Below, in pieces: positions 13,832-26,104 of a stretch of DNA of 64,000 nt. Source of the DNA: Glaciozyma antarctica PI12 (taxonomy: Eukaryota > Basidiomycota > Microbotryomycetes > Kriegeriales > Camptobasidiaceae); assembly GCA_002917775.1 (NCBI GenBank), contig KZ627158.1, forward strand, positions 885,103 to 949,102, given 5' to 3'. Under the pieces are notes generated by a model that searched no databases, had not been told where the DNA came from, and saw only the letters and a program-made list of their open reading frames with translations. The position numbers and the translations under genes are program-made. Each line of letters begins with the position of its first letter. Position 1 is the stretch's first letter.

Positions 13832-16323
13832 ATGGCGTCCTCTCTCGACCCCGCCGCACTGCTCGCTCTCCTGCTCCCATCGAACCCAGTCCTGTTCCTC
13901 CAGTCCGTCTCGCTCTCCTCAGAAGGCGATCGCTAACTTCTCGTCCCAGATTCGCCCTGACGACCTCGCTCGTCCTGTTCCTCACCTACGCCTTCCAGCA
14001 CCTCATCCTTCGACCCTACGTCTCGCCACTGTACGACCTTCCTGGCCCGAAGCGCGCCTCGATCGTCCTTGGGAATCTCAAACGCATCTTCAGCGAGGAG
14101 CCGGGCAAGGTGCATGATGAGTGGGCGGAGACGTACGGAGGTGTGGTGCGGTACGGAGGGGCTTATGGGGTGAGCTCGTTTTTGTCGGAGGGTGAGATTC
14201 CGGGCTGACGAGGAGCGAGTGCGCAGGACACGCGCCTCATGTTCACCGACCCTGTTGCGCTCAACCACATCCTTCTCACTCGGTCTTACGAGTACCCCAA
14301 GCCCAACGAGGTTCGCGGTAGCCTGAGTCGGATCTTGGGGAAAGGGATCTTGTTTGCTGAAGGTGCGTTAGTTTCTCCTTGCTCGATCGAGGAAGCGAGC
14401 TGACGAAGAGATGGTTCAGGCGAGGATCACAAGCGACAGAAGCGCATCATGAGCCCCGCATTTGCGCCGAGCCATCTCCGGGACTTGACGCCGACGTTCT
14501 TCGCAATCTCGTACAAGGTGCGTTCTCTTCTGCCCTCTTATCTGAGGAAGCTGACGTCCGCTGCAGCTCCGCGATCGCTGGAATGAACTTCTTGCAAACG
14601 ATGCGATGGACGTTGGAGCTTGGAAGGACGAAGCGGCTGCGAAGGAGTACCAATCAACGAAGCCGGAAGGTGAGGTTGTGTTCGATGTCACCAAGTGGCT
14701 CAGCCGCGTTACGCTCGACATCATCGGAGTGGGTGCGTTGCTTTTCGCTTCGAGACTGAGGAGAGCCTGACGCCAGTTTGAACGCAGCTGGATTTGGGTA
14801 CGAGTTCAACGCGCTGGACAAGGAGGAGAACAAGCTCGCTGGCGCGTTCGCAAGCATGATGTACGTCTCTCTCGCTCCTCGCTTCTACATATCTAACGCC
14901 TTCTGCAGGCCCTCTCCTGCCGCGCGCCCGTCCGTCTACCGCCTGCTGATCCAGCAGGTCCTCGGCAAGGTCATCACCGCTATCCCGGTCGCCAAATACA
15001 TCCCCAACAAGACTCTCCAGGCTGTTCGCAAGGGGTTTGAAACGATGGAGAGCGAGAGTCAGAAGATCATCGAGGTGAAGAAGCAGGAGGTCGCGGAGAG
15101 CGGAGGGATCGGGGGAGGGAAGGATTTGATGACGCTCTTGCGTGAGTTCCTGGCTTCGATGGAGTTGGGGGAAGCTGACAGCGACCAACGCAGTCAAGTC
15201 AAACCTGGGAGAGGGAAAGGCGATCATGACGGACGCAGAACTTCAAGGCCAGATGACGGTTCGTGCGCTCGCTCGTCTCTCGCTTCGCGCGCTGAAGTTC
15301 CACCTTCGCAGACTTTCATCCTCGCGTACGTCCGCTCGAAACGTGTACCTGGGCCTCGCTCACTTCCCTCTTACCGCAGCGGACACGAAACGACCTCCAC
15401 CGCACTCACCTGGACTCTCTGGACCCTCGCTCGCCACCCCGCCATCCAAGATCGTCTTCGCAGGGAGATTCGTGCAGCGCGCGCCTTTGCGAAAGAAGAG
15501 GGTAGTGGCGAGCTCGGTAGCGACGAGCTGAACGCGCTCGAGTATCTTGACGCCGTCACCGTGCGTTCTCCATCCCTCGCTCGGAAACCTCACTCATCGA
15601 CACGAACGCAGCGCGAGATTCTCCGCCTCGAATCGCCCGTCACAGCCACCAGTTCGCCTCCCCTCCTCTCTTTCCGCTCCCTCGCTGATCCTCCCCCAGT
15701 CCGCAGCGCAGCGAAGGACGACCTGATCCCCCTCTCGAAGCCCATCACGACCCCCTCCGGCCGCACGCTCTCCTCAGTCCCCGTCCAGGCCGGTCAAGTC
15801 CTCTTTATCTCCATCACAGCCGTCAACAAGTCCCGAGCTCTCTTCGGGGACGACGCGAACGAATTCCGCCCTGAGCGATGGTTGGACGGCAGCGTCAACT
15901 CGGAGGAGGGGAAGAGTGTGGGCGTGTATTCGCACCTTCTCACGTTCCTGGCCGGGTGCGTACTCCCAGTCTCTCTCTCCCCGAAGGAGCTCGCTGACGG
16001 CCGACCTTTCGCAGACCGCGTGCTTGCATTGGTTACAAATTCGCGTACGTCCTCCTGCCCTTCCTTCTCAGATCGCTCTAACCCTCAAACCCCTCAGTAT
16101 CCTCGAGCTCAAAGCGTACGTTTCCCTCTCCATCCCCTTGCCCGCACTAACCCCTCGCAGGATCCTCGCCGTCCTGATCGACGACTTCGCCTTCTCCGAA
16201 CGCTCGCCCGACCTCGCTATCGAGAGGCGGTCGGCGATCGTCATGAGGCCTTTGGTGGTTGGGGAGGAGAGTTTGGGGAATAGGATGCCGCTGAGGGTGC
16301 GATTGGCGAGGAGGGATGATTAG
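13832..16323 (+). CDS. Cytochrome P450 monooxygenase
   Basis: A microsomal haem-thiolate monooxygenase of about 550 residues. The N-terminal anchor includes TTSLVLFLTYAF, followed by the proline hinge YDLPGPK. The C-helix region reads HKRQKRIMSPAFAPSHLRDL. The I-helix oxygen-binding motif is FILAGHETTSTALTWTLW. The K-helix ExxR is REILRLE, the PERF-equivalent is FRPERW, and the haem-binding loop, assembled across an intron, is FLAGPRACIGYKFA with the cysteine ligand. The C-terminus ends RVRLARRDD, with TAG at 16321-16323. About 14 short introns interrupt it, with phases consistent throughout, so it looks functional. The CYP family and substrate cannot be assigned by eye; fatty acids, alkanes or xenobiotics are all possible. 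Confidence 0.93.
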
Positions 16324-16599
16324 GCGCGGAGTGGGGAAGAGGGGAGTAGATTCGGAGGGGGTGCTGGAAGGAGCTTGCTTTAACGTTTTGACCGAAGGGG
16401 AAGCTGTTGTGGCTGGCGATGCTGGTAGGGCTGGAGTGTGATGAAGTCATGGCGTAGACCGGGGAAGCAGATCGAGAATGAAGACGCCAGCGGGAGTAGG
16501 TGCGGTCGAACGCGAAGCCGGGCGACACAGAGCAGGAGACGCCGTCCATAGCTTGAGCAGCTCCAACCCCGCACACCGTCTTTCCCAGTCTTCCTGCCA

Positions 16600-17367
16600 T
16601 CAACAAGACGCCTCCGAACGCAGAGTCTTGCGCGCCCTGAGCAGATCTTTCTCCTCCCTAGCAGCCTCCGCCCGAGCAAGCAGCACCTCCCGCAAACCAT
16701 ACCCAATGAGCAACCCCTGCATTAGCTTCGCACCTCGCCAACATCCTTGACCTCCTCCACGATCCCCTCTCCCACGACCGGCTCCTTCATCTCGACCTCC
16801 TCCACCTCCTCGACGATCGCCTTGCCCGCCGCCAAGTTCTCCAACGCCTCCGGGCTCTCCATCAATGTCCAGAAGCGCTTCACGAGCTTCTCGGATCGCG
16901 CAGGGGGGAGGGGGAAGAAGGCTGTCGGGAGGTCGGAGTCTGCGCGGGTTTTGATTAGCTCGGAGAGAGGGTGGGAGGGTCGGACGCACTGAAGGAGATG
17001 AAGATGCCTGGTGCTTGCTTCCAGGGATCTAGAGCAGGGGCGGCGTCGGCGTCGGGGGAAGGAGGAGTGGTGGGGGAAGGGAGGGGAGCTGGAGGTCCCT
17101 CGACGGTGAGGTCGAGGTTGGGATTGGCGAACCTGATCCCGGGCAGGGATTCACGAGCCCAGTGCCTGCGATCACGTTCAGTGGAGCTCCTTGGAGGGGG
17201 AGAAGAGAGGCGTACCGAGCTCCTGCGTTCCCCTTCAGTCCGGTGTAGCGAACACGGAGAGACTTGATCGAAGGCGGGAGAGAACGTGTGGAAGGACCTG
17301 CTCGGAGGGCAGCGAGTCCTTCTGTGACTCGAGTGACAGCCTTGGAAGGTCGGAGAGCTGCGTTCAT
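16600..17367 (-). CDS. Mitochondrial ribosomal protein with L51/S25/CI-B8 domain
   Basis: The protein starts MNAALRPSKAVTRVTEGLAA, then LPPSIKSLRVRYTGLKGN followed by AGARHWARESLPGIRFANPN. The basic beta strand plus GxxGAR...PxIxxxNP pattern is that of the thioredoxin-fold L51/S25/CI-B8 family, found in mitochondrial ribosomal proteins mL43 and mS25 and in complex I NDUFA2. A later segment (SEKLVKRFWTLMESPEALEN) and an acidic EEVEEVEMKEPV follow. Read straight through, the frame ends at a TAA near 16728. A very short intron (35 or 44 nt, with gctaat branch and gcag acceptor) would instead join GLLIGYGLREVLLARAEAAR and end at 16600. I prefer the longer form but cannot settle it. Confidence 0.7.
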
Positions 17368-17449
17368 CGTCGAGGGGGGAGAGGGGAGGAGGAAGAAGAG
17401 CAACCGCGACTTTGTCCTCTCCCTCCGCTCACTCCTCAGCTCTCCTGGA

Positions 17450-18217
17450 ATGCCGGTCGCTTCCTGTGAGTACTCTGGGAATGCACACGAGGAACGACAA
17501 GGCTGACCCAGCCCACGCAGACCTTCCTCAAGCCGACGGGTGGCTCCCCTCCTGGATGCTCTTTGTCTCGTCCGCTCCTCTCCGCACGCCAACCAGACCT
17601 CGCTAACGCCAGCGCACAGCTCGTTGGCCGTCTTCAACTCTGTTCAAAACTTTCTCACGACGAGCCTGACGCGTAGGATCTACAACAAGTCGCCTGGATC
17701 CGGTGCGTCGCGTGTTGTCGGCGACGGAGCAGGAGCTGACGCCGAACGCAGTGAACCCCCTACAGGCACGGACGTTTGCTGCCTGGACTCTCGCATCTGC
17801 TGCGATCAGGATCTACGCTGCGTACAACATCAACACGAAGGGGTGAGTTCCTCTCGCTCCCCCTGTCCTCTGCTCCAGCTTCTCTTGCACCCAGCCAAGT
17901 CACCCGAGCTGACCAGGACCTCAATTCAGCTTCTACGACCTCGCCATCATCTCCTACATCCTCGCTTTCGGTCACTTTGGATCCGAGGCGCTCGTCTATC
18001 GCACGGCGGGCTTTGGTCCGGGATTGATGAGCCCAGTCATCGTTGCCAGTGAGTTCTCTTTATCTGGAATATGCAAGAGGAGGAGCTGACAGTGATTGCC
18101 TGCAGGCACGTCGCTGATCTGGATGACGAGGCGTAAGTTGGGTTGCTGCTGCTCTTGCGAAGAAGGGAGGCTGACGAGAGTTCGCTCCCAGAGTACGGGT
18201 TCTACGTCCAGACATGA
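17450..18217 (+). CDS. ERG28: Ergosterol biosynthetic protein 28 homologue
   Basis: ERG28 is an ER membrane scaffold that tethers the sterol C4-demethylation enzymes. Seven exons encode about 140 residues: MPVASYLPQADGWLPSWMLF, then SLAVFNSVQNFLTTSLTRRI, ARTFAAWTLASAAIRIYAAY, FYDLAIISYILAFGHFGSEA and VIVASTSLIWMTRQYGFYVQ, ending at the TGA at 18215-18217. The order LPxW, FNS.Q, RR.Y, ARTF..WT, R.YAAY, FGHF.SE and TSL.WM is the family signature. Four hydrophobic helices are expected. Exon 1 is just 16 nt. Frames connect perfectly across all introns. Confidence 0.93.
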
Positions 18218-20236
<2,019 letters not shown>

Positions 20237-20466
20237 ATGCCCGACTTTAGATGCATTAGACGGTGTAGATGTCAATACAATTATAGTGAGCCGTATTCGT
20301 CGTAGCTCTCGGGAACCTCCTTCTCGCAGCGAACCTGCGCCTGCGCTGGCCTCCTCCTCGATACCGAGTCTCTCTCGAGCACAGACCAACCGTCAGCTCG
20401 TCGCACTGCGAAATAGTGTTACAAGAACATGATACTACTAGCTCCAACTGCCTCCCCAACTCCTAG

Positions 20467-22110
20467 CTAAGCGATCTGCAGCATCACCCCCGCGTTCGTG
20501 CTCGCAACCCTGCTGCTCCCCCTCTTCTCCACCTCCCCCTCCCCTCCCGTCCAGTACACCACTCCCTCGGCCGTCTTCCCCACACTCTCCAGCTCGAACT
20601 TCCTCTCCAGCCCTTCGTGCTCTCGATCCGTCTTCTCCCTGGGCCCAACGACGACGACTCCTCCATTCATCGTACTCGCCTGTCGCACTCGTCAGTTCCC
20701 TCCGTAGCACAGCCTCGAGCACGAAAACGCACCTCGAACGATCCCTCATACTCGCGATGCATCCTCACCTCAGCAAGCCCGTTCGTCGTCTCCACCACAC
20801 TCCTCAACCCTCTCTCCCTCGGCTGCTCCGTATACACCACCTCAACCGGCGCGTTCGTCGTCCCCACACTAACCTCGTACCTCCTCGCCTCTCCCAACAG
20901 AGCCAACTCCGCCTCGATCGCTGCGTTCGACGTTGACAACACGAGCGTATTCCGCACTTCGAACGACCCCTTGATTGGGCTGTTCTTCGCCTTGATCACC
21001 AGCTCCTCGCCCGAGAGCTTCGCGCGAATCCCGCCGTTCGTATTCCACACGTCCGCCTCCGTCGTTTCCGCCTCGATTACAATGGGAGCGTTCGAGGCCG
21101 AGAGGATGAGGGAGGTGGTGCGGAGGGCTGAGAGGGTGACCGGAGCGTTTTGAATGCGTGCGGTAAATTTCTGAGTTGGGGGGAAGGAGGAGATGGAGAG
21201 GGCGAGCGAGGTGTGGGCTTCGAAAGCTGCGAGTGCGAAGGGAGGGAGGTGGAAAGTGAGGGCGTAGGAGATGGAGGAGAGAGAGTGGTTGAGTTGATCC
21301 GGGGCCTGTAAATACTGTTAGGAGTTAAGTCGAAGGTGGAAGAAGGAGGGACGAACCTGGATGCGGATCCCACGCTGGTTCTTCTCGGCGAACGAGCAGA
21401 CGACCGACTCGGCTAGCAGGGCCTCGCTGTCGTACGTCGCTTCAACAAGGACGTACGCAGAATCGAGGACGTCGTCGACTTGGAAGGAGGTGGATCCACG
21501 CGCGAGGCCGAGGGAGAGGACGACGAGAGTCGAGACGGTGTTGAGGGGGAGGTCGAAGCGGGCCTTTGCGAGTCCAGGACCGGCGTTCTTGAAGTTGTTG
21601 CACTCGAGCGCATGCGGAGGAGCTTCGATACCCTTCTCAGAGGTCAGTCAGCTCCCCTTCTCCGCACCAGGCGAGGTCAAACGCACCTTGAAGTGCCGTC
21701 CCCGGCGATAGACTCCCTCGTCAATCACGATGGTCCCAGTGAGCAGTCCGATACCGATCCAGATGCCGAATCCCCACAGCAACGCTCCGAAGAACCTCTT
21801 CCTCGCCCTGCGGTCTGCCTCCCTCATCGCATCTCGTCGTTCGTACGTCACTGGCGGAGGGAGAGCGGAGAAGGGAGAAGGACCGGCGGGAGGCGCTGTC
21901 GTCCTCGGGGCTGGGAGAGGGTAGTTGTGGGCATAAGAAGAGGAGGGCTGAGAGTCGGCGTAGTTGGGCGCTGGGCAAGACGGCGAGTCAGGATGGTGTT
22001 CCTCTGAAGGACGAGCGCGACTCACGGTTCGAGAGGAGAGACGTCGCCTCGCCTGCGGTGGCGCTTCCTGCGTTAATCTGAGCAGCTGCTAGATTTTCCT
22101 TGACTGCCAT
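20467..22110 (-). CDS. Single-pass membrane protein with extracytosolic DUF4097-like beta repeats
   Basis: The N-terminus (MAVKENLAAAQINAGSATAG) and a Ser/Pro/Tyr-rich stretch form a cytosolic tail. A juxtamembrane basic segment (READRRARKRFFGALLW) leads into one strong transmembrane helix (GIWIGIGLLTGTIVI). The remaining roughly 370 residues are rich in short beta strands with repeated Asn/Thr turns (FEVRNTLVLSTSNAAIEAEL, VSVGTTNAPVEVVYTE, RTMNGGVVVVGPREK), ending NAGVMLQIA at 20467. Repeated short strands with asparagine turns resemble DUF4097-type putative adhesin beta-helix folds in fungal type-II membrane proteins. Function is unknown. It is divergent from the AlkB-like gene, with 95 bp between start codons. 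Confidence 0.75.
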
Positions 22111-22205
22111 CGTGGCGGTTGAGCGTGTGGTCGGAGGCAGAGGAGCGGAGAGGTCAAAACCAGAGGACCGCCGCCTGTTCGCTCCCTTCCTGCTCTCCCT
22201 CCGCG

Positions 22206-23858
22206 ATGCCAGCACACTCAGACGCCCTCGCCACTCTCTCTGCGGTCTTCCCAACTCACTCGAACGAGACCCTCGAGCGCTACCTCGCGGCGTCTTCGAA
22301 CTCGCTCGAAAGGGCGACAGAAGCCCTCCTCTCCTCCCGGCCTCTCGGTCCCTCAGTCAAGCGTCGGCGCGTAGAAGGTGGACTCGACAAATGGCTCCGA
22401 GTAGCTGAGCCCGAAGCTGCTCCACCGCCAGTGCCCCCACCGAAGAAGGAAGGCCAGCGATCAGCGTTCGACCTCCTCCGCCCTCCGACCTCAGCTCCAC
22501 TTCCGGCTCCCGCTCCCCTCCCGACTCTGGTTCTCTCTACGCCAGCTTTAGTTTCGCAGCACACGGGAGGACTTTGCACGCTTATCGAGAACGTTCTACC
22601 GAAGGAGCTGGCGGCGCGGTTGTTCCTGCGAATGATCAGGGAGAGTGCGGGGGAAGGAGGGCCGGGGTGTACGTTCCTCGCTGCGTCGGAGGGAGAAGGA
22701 GAGCTGACCATGCGCTACAGGGGAGAAGAATCGCTGGATCTTGTTCGACCGTGAGGTGGAGAGCCCGCACACGACTTCCTTCTATGTCGAGGCGCCTGGC
22801 GAGGCGTCTGCGTACGACCAGGCGGCGTTCACTCAGGTGCGCTTCTCCTTAAATCTTTCTGGGGATTTGCTAACAACATCATAGGCCGCGCAATATTGGT
22901 ACAACGGCGAAGAACGACCCGCGCGAACGTTCAACTCCGAGATGGATCTGGCTCGACAAGTCATCGGCCCGCTCGTTCAAACCGCCCTCGCAGGCCGCTC
23001 CGTACGCTCCATACTCCTCTCCTTCGAACCCAAGCTAACGTCCTCAGCCTCACCCTCTCGAATACGCCGGTCCCTGGCTCCCCAACGTCGCCGCCGCAAA
23101 CTCCTACACCGGCTCGAAAGAGGTTCGCCCGCTCGCCCTCGCTTCCCTTCGACTCGCTAACCCGCCCACAGAGCGTAGGCTGGCACTCGGACGTCCTTAC
23201 CTACCTCGGTCCCTACCCCACCATCGCCTCCCTCTCCCTCGGCGTCTCCCGTCCCTTCCGCCTTCGCTCCTCCTCCGGCGTTGCCCCTCGAACCCTCTCG
23301 ATACCACTACCGCATAACGCACTGTTAATCATGCACGCTGGAACGCAAGAACGATTCAAGCACTGCGTTCCGCCCGTCGGAGCCGTCGACCTCTTTCGCG
23401 TCCCGAGGGGATTAGGGCTCGACGAAGAGCGAGGCTTTAAGGAGCGAATCAACGTGTGTCCCTTCCCCCCTACTCCCTATCCCTTCCTCTCTAACCCCTC
23501 CCGCGCGCAGATCACCTTCCGTTTCTACCGCCCCGACTTCGCACCCCTCCCTACCACTCTCTCATCCCCCTCTGTCGCAGACTTCGTCCCTCCTCCAAAC
23601 TACGCCGGCACCCCTCTCTGCGTTTGCGGGATCCCCTGCGTCCTCCGTCCCGACGCCAAAGGAAAGGCTCGCGCGAATCTCGGGAAGCGTGGTGCGGAGT
23701 CGGCGAAGGCTAGTGCGGAGTCCTCAACGGCGAGGGAGGAGGAGCTGCTGTTCTTCTGGCAGTGTAACGGGGGCGCGCAAGAGATAGGGAGGCAGTGTGG
23801 GCATTTCAAGTTGCTGGATATGGAGCGCGAGGGGAGGGGTAAGTGGTGGGTTGGGTGA
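22206..23858 (+). CDS. AlkB-like 2OG-Fe(II) dioxygenase with CUE and GRF-type modules
   Basis: Three modules are visible. The N-terminus (DALATLSAVFPTHSNETLER plus ATEALLSS) is a CUE-type ubiquitin-binding three-helix domain. The central part is an AlkB-family dioxygenase: TLIENVLPKELAARLFLRMI, FNSEMDL, the iron-ligand motif VGWHSDVLTYLGPYPTIASL (HxD), ALLIMHAGTQERFKHCVPP with the distal His, and ITFRFYRPDF with the 2-oxoglutarate Arg. The C-terminus is a GRF-like zinc finger (TPLCVCG, then FFWQCNGG and GRQCGHFKLLDMEREG). The combination suggests alkylation or nucleic-acid demethylation directed by ubiquitin and ssDNA contacts. The last codons are either read straight to 23858 or spliced to a stop near 23900. 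Confidence 0.88.
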
Positions 23859-24081
23859 GACGCTCCCCGGAACAATCCTCCACCGCAGGCTTACTCACCT
23901 GATTGTTCGAAATCCCGCTGGTCCTCCCTCTCCTGCTGGGCGACTTGCTCGAGCTCGTTCTTCCGAGTCTCAGTCGCGGCGGCGAAGCTCTGCCTCTGAG
24001 GTCCAGGATTCCAGCTGCCCAAGCTGCGTCGCTGGTCCTAGTACGCTACGCGCCTGTTCCTGCTCTCGAGTGTATCGGCGG

Positions 24082-25730
24082 ATGATGGACGCGGAGGAAG
24101 AAGGAGGAGAAAGGACCCTCCCTTGTCCGCCCAAGGCGGTCGAGTTGGCGCGAAGTTCGAAGTTCGGGGCGTTTGCTGCTTCTCCTGCTTCCTCTCCCCT
24201 CACCTACGACCTCACCAAGGACCTCTCTTATCAGTCGCAGAACGTGTCTCAAGGTTCATACGAGACTTTGCCGCTTAGCTCGACCTCGTAAGTCTCTTCT
24301 CGCTCTCTCCCGCTCCCGTCGAAGCATCTCACTCAACATCAACAACTCAGCAGCTACCTCTCCTCCCTCCTCCAGCCGTCCTCTCACTCCCACCCTCGTC
24401 CAACCTCCTCACTACCCTACCCTCACCGATTGACGCGCTCAAGAATGGAACCGGTGCGCCCCATGCCTTTGTTCAGCTCTCTTGTCGCGTTACTTACGCT
24501 CACACGCAGTCGTCGCGCGATGCTATCCTCCCCTACTTCAGGGACGGGCGCCGCAAGTACGAAGCGAGCGGAGGCAACCCTCTCGAGTACCTCCTCGCGA
24601 CCCACTCGTATGCAGTCGAGTTCGCATCGATCGTCCTTGCAAAAAAAGTTGGATAGGACTGTCGCGCGCAAGCTCGAGGTCGACGTCGAGCTCGCTGGGA
24701 GGGAGGAAGAGGAGTGCGCTGGCGCGGCCGCACGCACGAAGGAGCTCGAGAGCGTCCTCGCTGCCGCCGCTGTCAAGGCGAAGAAGGCCGAGGACGCCAT
24801 CAAAACCAAGAACGCTCGAAACAAGGCGGTCGAGGAGGAGCTCCTGCTTGCTCAAGCTCAGGTCCGCGCCGTTGCGCTCGACCGGGATTCGGAGAAGGAG
24901 CGCAGGCTTGGGGCAGAGCTTGCGGGGAGTCTGGTGGAGGAAGGGCGTTCGGAGAGGGCGAGGAGTGGTTTGGAGAGGGACAAGGAGGTGATGGTCGAGA
25001 GGGAGGCTGCCCAGCTGCTCAGGCGTGTCATCGAGGAGAAGGTGAGGATTTCTGGGGCTCAGGCGGGATCACAAAGCTTACTGACCTCTCCTTTCCCATT
25101 TCTCAGGAGTGCGAGATTGCCAGCAAGACCGCCCAACATACTCAGTCCGCAAGGACTCGACGCTGGAATGCGGCGCCCTCGTGAGTTGCCAAATGATGAT
25201 CTTCTAAAGTAGCTCGCTCACTCCTTCGCTCTTGCTCTCAGCTCACTCGCAATGCCGACCTCAAGAGTCTCCTCGCTGCCGAGACGATCGAGAAGGAGGC
25301 AGTTGAACAAAAGCTCAACTCATTCGTTAGTCTTCGCTCGTGAGAATCCTCTCGGAACCCCGCTGATCTCTCCTTTTTCACAGATGGAACGCGTGCTTAA
25401 GGACGGGTACGGCAAGATTGATGCCAAGCGTGACAAGATCGTAAGGCCTGCTGAGGATCCTGACCTTAACGCTCGCTGATTTACTCTCACTTCTCGCAGG
25501 AGGCTGAGCTTTCGAACCTCCTCAACGAGACCAGCAAGAAGGCGGTTGCTGCGGTTCCCATCTCCTCGCCGTCGCCCACCCCCTCCGCCTCTTCCTCTAG
25601 CGCCTCTTCCGCCGCCTCTACCTCCGTCGCCTCCTCCACCGCCACCAGCCCCTCGGGGCGCGGTACCGCTTCCGAAGCCGACATTGGTCAACATGATCAC
25701 GGCGGTCCACTTCCAGCGACTGCGAACTGA
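24082..25730 (+). CDS. Coiled-coil protein, function unknown, with a frame break at an A7 run
   Basis: The proposed start is MMDAEEEGGERTLPCPPKAV. After two introns comes a short globular-looking segment (SSRDAILPYFRDGRRKYEAS and LATHSYAVEFASIVLAKK), then a long charged coiled coil (RKLEVDVELAGREEEECAGA through ERDKEVMVEREAAQLLRRVI) and further helical exons (LKSLLAAETIEKEAVEQKL, MERVLKDGYGKIDAKRDKI, EAELSNLLNETSKKAVAA). The tail is Ser/Thr/Ala-rich and stops at 25730. The globular and coiled-coil parts lie in different frames and meet at a run of seven A near 24639-24645; six A would make them continuous. I do not recognise a family. Structural or scaffold roles are typical for such proteins. 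Confidence 0.55.
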
Positions 25731-26104
25731 GTACCCCTCTCAGTACGAAGCGCACGGGCGTCAGGTACGGCACGCGGCCGGCATTGGAGACGATTTAACT
25801 CGCGAATTGTGGCTTTGTGAGCTCTGTAGAACCACGAAGGCCTTGGACACCGCGGCGGCGTGTCGTTTGTGAGTAGTAACTCGATTCCGGTCCGCGCTGC
25901 GAAGCCAGAAATGAGCGGACCTCTCGCTAGCGAAGGTCCCTCGCTCGCCTCGATGCCGTGAACGAGGACTCAACCACGGAAGCAAGACACTTCGAGCACA
26001 AGTTCTGAAAGAGAAACGAGCTCGGGACTGAAGCTAGGGAGAAGCCAGGACGAAGAACGAGTCCCGACGCTCGCCCGCTCAAATCCTAAATTCGCTACAT
26101 TGCG
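25731..26104. other. Convergent intergenic region between the coiled-coil gene and SPT6
   Basis: About 370 bp between two convergent 3' ends. Opposite-strand short ORFs look non-coding. I see no distinctive terminator or repeat. Confidence 0.5.

Noticed and set aside
25500-25690. Ala/Glu-rich minus-strand ORF (65 codons)
   Set aside because: It is the complement of the Ser/Thr/Ala-rich tail of the coiled-coil gene, whose + strand frame joins upstream exons in phase.
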